Shown here one piece after another: positions 12,240 through 24,700 of a DNA stretch of 64,000 bases. A program made the position numbers and the translations under genes. Each line of letters begins with the position of its first letter. The first letter of the stretch is position 1. The DNA comes from Norana najaformis (taxonomy: Eukaryota; Annelida; Clitellata; Crassiclitellata; Hormogastridae): contig OZ029916.1 of assembly GCA_964023275.1 (NCBI GenBank), positions 43,498,896 through 43,562,895 of the forward strand, written 5' to 3'. The notes beneath the pieces are model-generated. The model was not told where the DNA came from. It made no database searches and saw nothing but the letters and a program-made list of their open reading frames with translations.

Positions 12240-13090
12240 AAATGCTGTGATCATTCTTTCTGCACTTGTGGTGCCCACAAGTATCTGTCCTTAGACCTTT
12301 ATTATTTACAATCCACTGCACCAGGCACCCGCATAGCCAACCACTTTGGAGCGAAGGTACAGCTGTGCGCTGATGACAATCGGCTTTGCATTGCTCTTTC
12401 ACCCATCAGTCAGTCAAGGTGAAACTCTGTGAATTTCTCTGTTCTGTTCATGAATGGTTCTGTTTCAATGGTTTGGCCAGAAAACCAGATAAATCTGAGG
12501 TGATCATGTTTGGCTCATGCCAACGTCTGCGATTTCTCCCTTCACATTCCAGCATTGACCTAGCTGGCACTGTTCCGATATTGAGCAGAATTTTTGGTGT
12601 AATTTTGGACAGCAAACTCACATTTCGACCCCACTTTAGAAACTTATGTAAATCTTGTTTCTATCATATCTGGGCATTACGTCACATCAGGTCTGCTTTT
12701 TACCAAAAACATGGCACAAACTGTAACCTGTTGTCTGATCTGATCTCGCCTTGATTATGCCAACGAGGTATTTCAGATCTTGAACTCAAAGGCTTCAGTT
12801 CATCCAAAATTTCATGGCTCGTGTGGTGCTGCGTGCACTTCCTCGTACAAATTCCTTAGCTATAGTAAACGAGCTCCATTGAATTCCTCCGAAAATCCGG
12901 ATAAGATTTAAGGTATCCGGTCTTACCTATAAAATTCATGCCACTAGCACTCCTAACTACCTTAAATGAAAAGTCTCTCTTTGCATCCCTCCTCGCAGCC
13001 TACGATCTTCAGGTATGGGTCTTTTGCTGAGCCACGATGCAGAACTGTCCTGGGCTCGCGTTCATTCCACACTGTAGCGCTTCTCTGTAT
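12240..13090 (+). pseudogene. CR1/L2-like reverse transcriptase fragment, decayed
   Basis: Frames shift, but in order one sees an ADD-type catalytic box (CADD in a degenerate context near 12375), then NGLARKPDKSEVIMFGS, then FGVILDSKLTFRPHF with HIWALRHIRSAF. The C-terminal ELHW..P..IR.RFK and RSLRSS motifs follow near 12870-13010. This order matches the second half of ORF2 of CR1/L2-clade LINEs. Stops and frameshifts make it dead. It lies inside the foldback element, just inside the left array. Confidence 0.75.
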
Positions 13091-13224
13091 TTTACCTTAC
13101 TTTGTATCCGATGCAATGCAAAGGCGCTACATTACATAGCAACAAATACTTAAGCAGCGCCGTGTTACAACATCAATCGCATGCTGATTACACCTTACTC
13201 AGACACTTGTCCATTATAGAATGC

Positions 13225-13640
13225 GGGTGACATCGAAGATGCACTTGAGGCAGCGAAAGCGCAGATGCTCAGACGCCAAGAAGAGTACACAAATGAAGGG
13301 TCAGGGTGGAGACTCAGAAATGTAGAGGCGCTGAATCTAGGTACGGCTCAGTATCGGCTGTTTCACGACAGCAGTTACATTCGACCGCGCTATGTCGTTA
13401 ACGTGCAAAACAGAGACAACCGCTGCTTTGAGTGGACTGTGTTGTCGGCAATGTATCCGGCAGAAAAGACTCCCAACGCTCAATCAAATGCAGTGCCCAT
13501 CTAAGAGAGCTGAATTTCTCCGGGATCGAATTTCCAGTAAAGGTGTCCGACGTCGGCAAGTTCGAGCGCCAGAACCTGCCCATAGCGTAAGCGTGTTCGG
13601 GTGTGTCGCGAATTCGTTTAAGTTTCGAGGAAAAGCCAAT
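13225..13640 (+). pseudogene. Maverick/Polinton-type DNA polymerase N-terminal-like fragment, decayed
   Basis: Motifs in order: EEYTNEGSGW, then YVVNVQNRDNRCFEWTVLSA, then after a frame change GIEFPVKVSDVGKFE. From memory of the family, this GSGW / NVQN.D..CF.W / GIEFPV...KFE order occurs in the region upstream of the protein-primed family B polymerase in Maverick (Polinton) elements. The catalytic polymerase motifs are absent and the frame is broken. It lies inside the foldback element, so it was probably captured or inserted there. The identification is by motif order only. Confidence 0.5.
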
Positions 13641-13740
13641 TTCTAATTTCAGTTGTTATATTTACAATGTTTAATTACAGATTTTATTTACAAAGACTCT
13701 TCCTTCAACAGAATAACCAATAACTGTCTTATCAAAAAAC

Positions 13741-14055
13741 ACTGCAAGCCATCCTATACACAGAAACACCAAAATAAACTCTCGCGACTACCACGGTCCT
13801 ACGGGAGTAGCAGAAGTCTCAGGCATCTGGCGCTGGCCTATTCCGGTCGACTTCTCCACTCGCAGAATCACCATTCAGAAATACTTGACTGGATTCGGAT
13901 TCCATCCCTCATACACAGTCGACAAGCTCTATAACGGTCCCGTGTCACCAAACCAACCAGCTCCAATTCATCCACGCCACCAGGACCACGGGTACCGGGC
14001 TAAATTCACATACAATAAACTTTTTTCAAAATACTTGAATACTAAATTCCAATGA
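13741..14055 (+). other. Stop-free frame of unknown nature inside the foldback element
   Basis: A frame without stops runs from about 13741 to a TGA at 14053-14055, with no good ATG. It contains GPTGVAEVSGIWRWP and FGFHPSYTVDKLYNGP. I do not recognise a family. It could be another captured gene piece or chance. Confidence 0.25.
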
Positions 14056-15204
14056 GTGCAGTTTTCCAACATGTAACCCTACATAAACCACAAAACTGCG
14101 TACCAAACAACGCACAAAGTATACCATCTCCGGCAGATATTAAATACGGCAGATATATACATTTAAAGCATTCTAATATATCTGCATACACAAACTGCAA
14201 AAACTGAAGTCCATTATTCAAATAGGACACCTAAGACCTCAACTATTCAAATAGATATCGCTACGAGTCTTACCTATAGCCAGACTTATATGCATAATTT
14301 AAATCCTGTGTAGCCTACAACTAAAGCAGACTCCTCAATTACGCACTAACACGGGTGTGTAGGTATGTATATGTATGTATGTATATATATATACTCTAGA
14401 TACATACATTTTAAACTAGCTGAAATGTAACACTATATATACACAAACACGAATACGAAGATTAAGGGAAGGAAAGCATTTCTCGGCTCCTCAAGCTTCG
14501 CTCCTCCAATTCCTCTGACTGAACCCTCCTTCGAATTCCCCGAAAATCATCTTCTCCTCGCTCCGTCACTCAGAAACTGACTCAACCCAGCGACTCCTCA
14601 ACCCTCGGTACGGCCGTCCTTCTTATTCACCGTCCCCAACAGCCGATCCTACTTTCCTGCCACCCAGGTGCGATTACAACAGGAATGGGCAAACATTAGC
14701 GCATTTTGTGACAGGGTGGAATCGCGGGTTGCATCCAATAGATGTCTCATGAGAGGCTAGATTCACACAACGTCGCTCTTCTACTGCTGTTAAACGGTGA
14801 AAACCAGCACTACTCAGCCGTGGACACGTGCTGGGCGTATATGAGCAGAACAAGACCAACGTGAGACTTCGGGAGACGAAAAAGTGGATAGCGCCAGAAG
14901 GAGTCAAAACGCGGGCATACGGGTACTATCTCACCTAGCGTGAATGTCAAGGGCGAAAAAACATGACGCAGATAGTATTATAGGATGACGGATGTCCGCT
15001 CTATCCGGTCAACGTCCATCCCGAGCAGCGACTTTGCCGACATAGCAGCCGACACAAGCAGGGCGTCTTTCTTCTCACTCTTAGAGGCGACTAGGCAGTG
15101 CTGGGAAGTACTTGAACTACAGCAGGTCAATACGCATTTCATGAGACCCTTAAGAGCCATGTATGGGTTCCTTATGGACCCATATATGACTACACATGTC
15201 TGAG

Positions 15205-16200
15205 TTGTGCATTTTCTCGATATAGGCGAATCTGTATTTGTATATGCTGAATTTCCGGAATTTCGCGAATCTGTATTTGAATCTGTATACGAGGAGTGCG
15301 GCTGCCAGAGTGCAAACATATCCGTTTGATGAAACCCATATGGACCACGTTTGGGTTCTTTATGTACCCTCATGACCATCCTGGCCTGAATTGTGAATTC
15401 TGCTTCTATAGGCGAATCTGTATTTGTATATGCAGATTTTCCGGATTTTGGCGAATCTGTATTTGAATCTGTATACGAGGAGTGCGGCCGCCAGAGTGCA
15501 AACATATCCGTTTGATGAAACCCATATGGACCAAGTATAGTTCCCTTATGGACCCTCATGACCATCCTGGCCTGAATTGTGCATTCTGCTTCTATAGGCG
15601 AATCTGTAGTTGTATATGCAGATTTTCCGGATTTTGGCGAATCTGTATTTGAATCTGTATACGAGGAGTGCGGCCGCCAGAGTGCGACTAGATTCATTTT
15701 ATGAGACCCATATGGACCAAGTATAGTTCCCTTATGGACCCTCATGACCATCCTGGCCTGAATTGTGCATTCTGCTTCTATAGGCGAATCTGTATTTGTA
15801 TATGCAGATTTTCCGGATTTTGGCGAATCTGTATTTGAATCTGTATACGAGGAGTGCGGCTGCCAGAGTGCAAATATATCCATTTGATGAGAACCATATG
15901 GACCACGTATGGGTTCTTTATGTACCCTCATGACCACCCTGGCCTGAATTGTGAATTCTGCTTATATAGGCGAATCTGTATTTGTGTATGCTGATTTTCC
16001 GGATTTTGGCGTATCTGTATTTGAATTTGTATACGAGGAGTGCGGCTGCCAGAGTGCAACTAGATTCAATTTATGAGACCCATATGGACCAAGTATAGTT
16101 CCCTTATGGACCCTCATGACCTGAATTGTGAATTCTGCTTATATAGGCGAATCTGTATTTGAACCTGTATTCGAGGAGTGCGGCTGCCAGAGTGCAAATA
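15205..16200 (-). repeat. 186-bp tandem array, right arm of the foldback element (inverted)
   Basis: The inverted landmark ACCCTCATGACC recurs near 15368, 15554, 15740, 15926 and 16110, at a spacing of 186 bp (the last unit is slightly shortened). Units match the left array in opposite orientation, so the two arms could pair over several hundred base pairs. A 319-codon minus-strand frame (14978-15937) is the by-product of the array plus a unique tail. Confidence 0.9.
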
Positions 16201-16491
16201 TATACATTTGATGAGACCCTTTTGAATGCGATAATTCGATCGGCAGTTTATGGTTTGTACGTGTATCACACAATTCTGTTCAATATACGGTCTTTGGGCG
16301 AATTTTCGTTAATATCCGCCTTTCGTTAACAAATTGTGCAGTTCCTATTGATTCATGAATATTTTTATCGTTTAATCCTCTTTGAAATTTGAGATGCCAA
16401 ATATTGCACTGCTATTTCGCTAGTTGGCAGCACAGAAACCCGGAATCCGGAACGGAAATGTATTTATATCTGTTGATAGGTTTTTATACGT

Positions 16492-16600
16492 CGATCTGAC
16501 TGCCTGATCTTGACCTGAAACCGATTCTGGCCCTTCCTGCCTATCGATTTTGTTTTGATTGAGCGCCTGCGAATAATCCGGTTTCCGCGATTTATCTTCC
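16492..16600 (-). repeat. LINE 3'-end repeat (family A), right half of the copy split by the foldback element
   Basis: It resumes family A sequence at CGATCTGACTGCCTG and runs through TTGTTTTGATTGAGCGCCTG. The left half lies at about 11220-11362 (CAACACTTCACTCC through CTTTCACTCAAAATTG). Confidence 0.7.
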
Positions 16601-16837
16601 GCAAAAGTCAGTCTTAAGCAGAAGACTTGATTTCAACCATCAACTCATGGACTTTATTTCTGCTTAAAGTTGCAACAGGACTCTGGGAGTTTTAGTCATT
16701 TTAATTTTAACAAATTGTTTTTCTTGCACAACGTTATAACGTATTCAAGTTAAATCAGAAAGCCACAGCAGTAGTTGATAACTGATGTTTAATATACTAA
16801 AAATAGAAGCTGCCAACAATCTGTAACATTGCAAATA

Positions 16838-17065
16838 ATTACATGCGTAGAACATTTACCAATTTTCTTAAAGAACGCACACATATAGTAAAAATTTGGT
16901 GTGACAAGGCAGATCAATGAAAAACGTTTCGCCCGCTTTTCATCCACTGCCAAAGTTCACACGCAACAAACAAGAACCAAGATTTTCATGTTAGAGATCA
17001 ACAGTTTCCTAGCAAATTATACAAAAGCATCGTAAATCATCAGGCCACCAAGTTCTGAAGACGAA
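16838..17065 (+). repeat. Local duplicated segment, copy 1
   Basis: It starts ACATGCGTAGAACATTTACC and includes AGATCAATGAAAAAC, CAACAAACAAGAACCAAGAT and ATTATACAAAAGCATC. A diverged copy in the same orientation is at 20690-20905, inside a BICRA intron. Confidence 0.8.
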
Positions 17066-17827
17066 ACACACAAAGAGAGGAACAGATTTATTTAATACTG
17101 GGATTAAGAACGTGCAGCACACAAGCAAGACTAAACATCCGATGAAGTCGTCGCAGAAGTTCACAGATCCATTTCTTGGTGAATGCTTTGATACGATTTA
17201 CCCAGGATGCTTGTAAACAGACTAACTAAAGTAATGTAACTAGCTATTTATTTGGTGGCACTCAAAATTAGAGCAACTGGAAACACTGCAGCTTTGTAAA
17301 TCTATACACTGTATACAGGGAGCCAATGCAACATGCATTTGCCAGTCAGTTCAAAAATTTCTTGCACCACATATAACAATTCACCCGTATTGCAACTGAA
17401 TCTAGAAATGCTTCATCGGCTCCGTAAGCTGAAAGGTATTCAAACAGCAAGTGCATAACATCACCCATGTAAACAACCAACGCCCTTACATGGCACCACC
17501 CACATAAACAACTAAACAGCCTTGCATGACATCACCAATGGAAACATCCGAAAGTGTTTCACGGCAACATAATGCAGGTCGTGTGATACTTCAAGTTACA
17601 AGCATGAAAAAGTATCGAGTTACTTAGAATTATTCCAGATTTGTATGGCAACAGTTAGTTTGCATCAAATTGGTAACGTCTCCTACAGCCCAAGCAGGAT
17701 ATTCAAGAGGTGTTCGTTCCTTCTACAAAGGCAGTAGCAGTCTTATGGATGAATCCAAAAAAATCTTGTACATGGGGACATTGAATTGCACAACTTGCCC
17801 TTTCCTTCCAAGTAGTTCCAATGTTTA

Positions 17828-17895
17828 ATGACATCTTATGGCATCAAAGGCTGTCGACGTCGCCCTACTCCTTTATCCAGGCTTGGGACTGGTGC
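17828..17895 (+). repeat. Short conserved dispersed repeat, copy 1
   Basis: GACATCTTATGGCATCAAAG and CTTTATCCAGGCTTGGGACT recur at 54068-54132 with few changes. The high similarity over only about 65 bp in otherwise unlike contexts suggests the conserved core of a SINE or LINE. Confidence 0.6.
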
Positions 17896-18242
17896 TACCC
17901 AAGCTGAAGCTGATACCATATACAGCTTGTTAACAAAGGCAACTGCATGTAAAACACTTGCCAAGTTTGAACAGGAACTTCCCCCTCATGGTTTTACCAT
18001 CCCAAGACTATCTCACATTTTCACCATATTTTCCATATGTACCAAGAAGTCATTCCTGCATTGCTTCCAAACACTTGTTAACTTTGGGCCAATACTATGA
18101 CTCTAGTCTTGGAAGAGAATCTCCACAGGTGGAATCAGAAAAAGCATTGGCCCTGCTGTGTCATTCACTTGCCAGACCAAAAAAGCAATCTGACAAGGAT
18201 GAGAGAAATAAGTAGACTCTGGAGAAAGCAGAGAAACCAGGA

Positions 18243-18248
18243 TTTATT
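18243..18248 (-). other. Candidate polyadenylation signal of BICRA
   Basis: AATAAA on the minus strand about 470 nt after the BICRA stop codon. It is chosen as the first canonical hexamer noticed; no transcript evidence. Confidence 0.35.
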
Positions 18249-18717
18249 TAAGACACAAAATAACAAAACAGACATTAGAAAAATACTCTAGAATTCTGAT
18301 ATTTATCGCTTTAACCAACAGAACCATGGAACGGGTAGGCGCATTGCTAGACATCAAAACCAATCAAATTCTGCACAAGTGGAAATTTACACAACCCCTC
18401 AAACACACTTAAACATCCTTTTAACATCGGCAGCCATATCTAGAACCTCATGTTATCACAAGGTTGCAATACAGTAGGTCATTCTGTAAAGCTGAATGAA
18501 TTTAGTATCCATACCAAAACTGCTATATGAAAATTTGTGTGATAACAAAGCTATGAGTGAGGAAGTTCTGTCATGTGATTTCCCTTTTCCCAAACCTAAG
18601 ACCAAATCCTCAGCTGCTTGCTTAGGTTCCAACATCAGAATTTGCCTTGCATTTCTTGCCACCTGCCTACCCTGTTGTCAGAAAGATCACATAAAGAAGA
18701 GAATTGCTCCACGGAAA

Positions 18718-21700
18718 TCATAAGAGAATACTGTTAACCGCAGCATCCAGGCTAGCATCGTCGTCATCTGTTCTAGGGACGCTTGGCGGCATTTCCGTTG
18801 AGCCACTGGCATCGTCAGACCATGGCTGTTGCAATCGAATTATGCTGTTTATCGCGCACTGGATTTCGTGCTGTAACGACGAACTCTCAGAGTCTTCTTG
18901 GATTGAGCTTGTTGATGCATGCGCCGGCGAATTGTACTTTGACGATGCACTCTGGTTTCCTGCCCGCCTTAAGCTGCCGTTTAACGTATCTGACTTTGTT
19001 TCGCAAGCTGTCCACGAAGTGCTGCTCAAATCGCGGTTGAACTGCGTTAGGTCGGCCATCAGACTATCAATGGTTCCCCGCATCAGTTCATCATCCTCTT
19101 TCTCGTTTTCATTACTTACCATGTCCGCATCGAAACTCATTTCCTGCCCCATGTAAAACGCATCTTCACTGCTGGAGTTCATGGATTCGCCTACTGCATT
19201 GGCACTATCGTCTAAATCAAACCTCTGATTTTGCTCCACTAGATCCTCATCTGTGACAATGCACGGAGATGTTGTCTTTCTACCTCCAGTCGCAAAACTG
19301 CACGATGTCAACTGTTCCGTATTGAGCAAGCTGGCGACAGCCACATCGTCCTCAGTAAAACTCAGATACGAGCTTGCGGCGCTTGTCGTTGGGACCTCTA
19401 TTGCATTGGTGCTTGAAAACCAGTTATCATCGTCTACTTGCCTATTTTCATTAGCATTCACCTCACCGTTATTGGTGTTGAGTCGAGTGACATTACGAGC
19501 AGAGATATGCAAACTGAGCGAGTGCTGGTTTCGGTCAGGTATGACTTGCCACCGTTTTGATGTGTCTGAGTCTGTATCGTCTAACTTCTCCAGTTTTATT
19601 TGCAAGCTTTTGTAGCATTCGACAGAGGATGACCGACTGACAGAAGTACGAAAAGGTGGACTCTTTGAGCTAGTGTTCATAGGAGAGGGAGAAGCAGACG
19701 AGTCTTCAGTTTTTACTGCTTTCAAGAAATCATCATTGTCAGGTGACCCAAAGTCTATTCTGGCGTCATCTTCACCTGCTACATCTTCGTCTTTACAGTC
19801 TTTTTCCTCCTTCTTAATGTCGTCATCCAGTTTTAGACGTTTTAACACCGGTCGAGGCACAAATGAATCTGCAACAACAATTATTATTATTAATTAACAA
19901 CTTCTTCAGTGTCTGCATCTACTGCACAAGGCACCAACCAATGGTGCACCAAAAGGAAGCTGCATTCAGGTAGATTCCCAGGTGAGTTCACTAAGACTGA
20001 CCTTGTACACTGACATCTGCAACAATACAGATTGCTGTGAGATTCTAAGAAACTCCAGGTTTCAGTTCTTTCAGGGTATTATTAACACAACAGCATAAAG
20101 GTCTCTGTGGTCTCACAACTTTGACCAATTCTGCCCAACGACTGTGATTTCAGAATGTGGTCTTACCCTTAAAAGCGTATATCGATCGATTCCCTACGCT
20201 ACAGAAGTTTCCAGGTTAGATTAAAGAACAAAAAAGGATGAAAACAGTATGCTCAGCACAATATTAGGTTCTACTCCATATGGTTAGGAAAGGAACCACA
20301 ATTAGTGTGAAAGCATTTTCTTAGGGAAGAGTTCAGATTCTTGACACACTAGAGGATGCATCTGAGTATATTTCTTCAGTCTGAAGGGGCTTACCAGGAT
20401 CCTCTTCAGCCTGTCTCTTCTCCTCCAACAGAAGTGCCTTTTCATCGCTGTGGAATGCTCGTTCGAGTAGCACCATTTCGGATGTCAACTGTGGCCGCTG
20501 CAAGAGTCACAAATCAAGAATTAAAACAGAAGAACAGGAAAGACCACACATAAAACAAAGCCTCAAAGCTCACTGTATCACAATGGCATTCAAACGTTTC
20601 AATATCTAACTGCACCTCATCAGCTGGGGGCTGACTATCCCGTGTACCTCAGATTCACATTCATGTGTGACTCTGCGAGTCACAACTACATGCGTAGAAC
20701 ATTTACCAATTTTCTTACACAACACACACAATAAAAACTGGTGCAACAGGGCAGATCAATGAAAAACATGTTATGTGCTTTTTGTATGCCACCAAAGTTC
20801 ACACTCAACAAACAAGAACCAAGATCTTCTTATGTTAGAGATCAAAAGTTTCCTAGCATATTATACAAAAGCATCATAAATCATAAGGCCACAAAGTTCT
20901 GAAGACAAAGTAATAACGAAAATCTGTACCCTGATTCACAGTCTCATTGTCTCATAAGCCCATAGCTGTCAAGAGACATGCTACAATATCTATATTTAAG
21001 CTGGACATGGATGATGAACCTCATCTCCTTTTTGGAGTTACAAATAGGCACCAAAGGAGTCAACTTTCTTTAGCTATAACTTTTACTAGCCTACAGAACA
21101 TAAAACATCTGGCAACTGACGGTAATAAAATGCAGTCCAGCATTTCTGATACTACTGTTATGAGGCAACTTCCCCCAGAATGTGCTGGAAGGAAGAATGG
21201 AAGGGAGGAAGACTACAGGAAGGCCAAGAACTGTGTGATTCACGGTTGGATGATGGACCAAGAAACCTAAATGGGGTACACAGAAGTAAAAGACATGGCA
21301 CAGGACAGAGAAGATGGCATCATTGGATTCCAAGTCCTGCCTATACTAGCAGACTACCCAATCAGAACCTATTACAATTAGCATATTTCAGGGGTACTTA
21401 AAATATGCTATATACATATACAGATTCATATATACATGCATGCACTACTATTACACATACACCAGAAACTTGTTACAATGCTTAGAGCTGTATTAAGAAC
21501 CGCCTTACTTGTAAGGTAATGTTATAACAAGTTTAGTTTCTACAGCTAACCATAATTTTGATTCATGTCCCCAACCATGTTACAGCAGAATTTGTGTCAT
21601 AATGAAGCATGTCATAATGAGTCTCCAGTGTACATACATACAACTGCCAAAGCCTACATTAGACCAAACACAGCCTACCATTGACTCTTCCCACAGCAGA

Positions 21701-24700
21701 TGTCGATATTTTCGAAGCATGAAGTCTTTCCGTTCGAGCAGTTCACGGGATTTTTCTTCAAAGGCTTCTTCCACTGGTTAACATTAACAAAGAATTCAAA
21801 CGTTTAGAGCGCCGAGCTTTCAACTAACACATCAGAGCACACATACCTGATTGGAAAGAAAGCGATTTCAAGGTCTCTGTCCCATTAGCAAACTCTACTA
21901 TAAAATGAGTACACTGGGCATACACTGTTAGTGGGAAGATCAAATAGTGAGAGAGATTGAGCATCCAGTGTCCAATGATAATGCTAAGAAACAGAAAAGG
22001 CTAACACACTATAGCTTACAGGGACTGCTCTTTTTCTGGGCATATTAATATTTTTTAAAAATTTCCCATTCAGATAAGATTTTACAGTATACACTATATA
22101 TCAGCCAAAACCCACCTGCAGCAATGTCTTTAGCAGGTGGTTCCCTAGTCTGAAAGACGTGATAGGGAACCAGACCACGGATGACATCCTTGAAGTTTTC
22201 AAACGGCTTTGAGGACTCGGGATGCGTCGCTCGTTTCTGGTCTTTTTGTAGATACAAATGGAACCTAAAGTATTAAAAAAACTAATAAAACTTGAAATGA
22301 ACTACAAATCTGACATCTGTGAATTGTTTGTTCTTTGGCAACCCGATGTTAAGGAACAAGGAGAGGAGTACCTTACACAAGCTCCAGGAGGCAGCAGTAT
22401 CAATGACTTCACTCAGATATAAGGGCTAGTGGCCAGTCATCTCATGTTTTAAAGCCCAGTAGGCCAGGAAGCACAAGTGGAACACAAATCTCTTTCTGCC
22501 CTGGTGTGATCTAAACTCCCAACCTCAGGGTTAACAGTCCACGCTAACCACTAGACTACCGTGCAAACGTGATGTATAAAAATATGTTCAATAAGTGAAT
22601 ACATGGTGAAAAATTCACTTGAATGACAATGCATCAAAGAAAGAAATAACAAGAACAATGAAGATTCCTTACTTTTGAGCACGAGTGAGATGAAGAGAGC
22701 GGATGACACGGGTAGCGGTTGCCTCAGGCGGAGCAGCGCCAATGTCTGTGGAATTCTGAAAAAGAAAACAAGAATGGCATAACTTAAAGCAAGTAGCAGA
22801 AAAACATTAGCACAATACAACCCACAACAAGAGAAACCTGATAATAAAGCTGCATTACCTGTATAAGATACCACTTTATAATAACTGTATAAGAACAGTA
22901 TGGTACTGAAACAGCTGAAAGACAGTGATGACTGGCTCCATGCCTCTGAGCTAGCTGAATAGCTGAAAGGACTGTGTAATGACACCAGACAAAATGTTCA
23001 CAAACACTTGTCTCACACCTCACATTTGCTGACCTTGTGCACATAATACATGCAATAAATAAACAAATAAATTAAGGATTCATTTTGACCACACACATGG
23101 TCAGCAGCAAGATTTTGGTCATTTGCCAACAGGTGGAAGGTCAAGGTCATATCCATTTATTTATTTATTTTATTTAAAGCAATTATTATGAATCTCAGGT
23201 ATGGATGAATCCAAAGGAACTTGATGGCCCAGCTATTCAGTGTCACCAGGCAACAGTTACACTGACCTGTTGGGGAGAGGTGAGCTGTTTCAGAGCTTGC
23301 TGCTGCTGCTGCTGTTGTTGCAACTTATCTCGTTCTTGCAGGAGACGATGGTGATGCTGGAGCTTGGCAAAGACAACAGACTGGTTCTTGGCAAACCACT
23401 GCCTTTGCTCGGGCGGCATCTTGGCCAGCTGCGCTTCCAGCTTCTCCTTTAGATAAGGAAACGCCTGGAAGAGATCCTCTGCCTGAATTCAGACGCAGAA
23501 GAAATTACATTGCAGCAACGACGTCACCATCAACCGTGTTGCAACTTCTGCTGCTAGCAAGGTGGTATAATTGCTTGTGGATGACTTGGATAGAGCAAGT
23601 TAAACCCTCACCAATTCAGTGCATGTTACCTGCCTAGTGCCGTACAAGTTACATCTTCACAGGAGTGATGATTGCTTTTTGCTATGCTGCTGGGCACGCT
23701 GTTCCCCTACCCAGGCCCGCTGAATACATGATTTTGAAAGCAGACAGATTCAAACTTGCCGTACTTTCTGGTTTAGTCTTCATTACGTGTCACATATATA
23801 CAAATTCACGCCGTCAAAATACAGTTATCAGGTTTATTGTTGATTTTGTGCAAATTCTATGCACTGCACTTTAATTCACTTCGTGGCAACATGTTACAAC
23901 CACTGTATTCAGCAGACTGCTTGGCTACATATAGAATGTTTCTTGAAGACTTTAAACTTACTCATTCATAACACTGAGTGAACCATGACAAGACAAGACA
24001 AGGCAAGACTCAACATTTGTCTACACAAATTGTACATTATGTATTATTATGATGGTCAACTGGGTGAGGTCAGAAAGAAAGCAACAGCATGTGAGCGCTT
24101 CCTATGCTTCAGAATGTGCCTCAACATAGCAAAACTTTGTCATACTGTTGTACTTGATATCGCTGCCATATGCAGTGTTATAAGCAAGGTATGGTGTGCG
24201 TAGTCTATTGTAAACTTCATACAGGGTGACATGAACAAACCTAATTTAAGCTTCCATAATGTGGCCAGTCCTATCATTTTAAAACAGCATCACTAAACCC
24301 ATTCACTGGCTGAGCTATGCATGTGTGACAGCCTCACAATAGACTTAAAATTCCAGCCTTCCTCATTTCCAAGGGATGAACTTACTGCTCTTAGTAAACC
24401 CTACCATTTAGGCAAGTGAGAAGCAACTTCCACATGTTCTTAGAAGGCGCTACATAGATGTCCAGATACTGATATAAAAGAATGTCAGTTTTGAGTGGAA
24501 GAATCGGAAAAACGGCTTCTTCCAGAAACCATCTTACCTCATAGGTAAGTTATAACTATTTTAAAGTAATTCTGGAATCAACGCTACCTTAACTGGTGCC
24601 CCTGAATTTTGCAGACCAGATGGCGAAGACAGCTGGACGCTTGCAGAGCTGGTAGATGTTACGATGCTCAAAGCTGATGTTACGCTGGTGCCACCTGTTC

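Larger units (their letters stand above)
11354..16500. mobile_element. Foldback-type DNA transposon with 9-bp target-site duplication
   Basis: The element proper is 11363-16491 (5129 bp). Its two ends are inverted: the left starts ACG(5 nt)AAACCTATCAACA, and the reverse complement of the right end starts ACG(5 nt)AAACCTATCAACA; both continue to a shared GGATTCCGGGTT. It is flanked by identical 9-bp direct repeats CGATCTGAC at 11354-11362 and 16492-16500. The flanks belong to one copy of LINE-tail family A: joining them across the duplication restores the order seen in other copies (57545-57840), which gives an empty-site argument for a real insertion. Inner arms are inverted arrays of a 186-bp unit. 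The 9-bp duplication and long composite inverted repeats recall MULE or foldback elements. No transposase was recognised, so it is probably non-autonomous. Confidence 0.75.
16601..18717. other. 3' UTR and 3' flank of BICRA, no gene
   Basis: The part next to 18717 is presumably BICRA 3' UTR. The only good minus-strand AATAAA near the stop is at 18243-18248. The rest holds a 230-bp repeat (16838-17065) and a short conserved repeat near 17830. No other coding signal was seen. Confidence 0.5.

Noticed and set aside
22551..22985. 144-codon minus-strand frame across a BICRA exon region
   Set aside because: It is in a different frame from the real exon 22673-22755 and runs into intron sequence.
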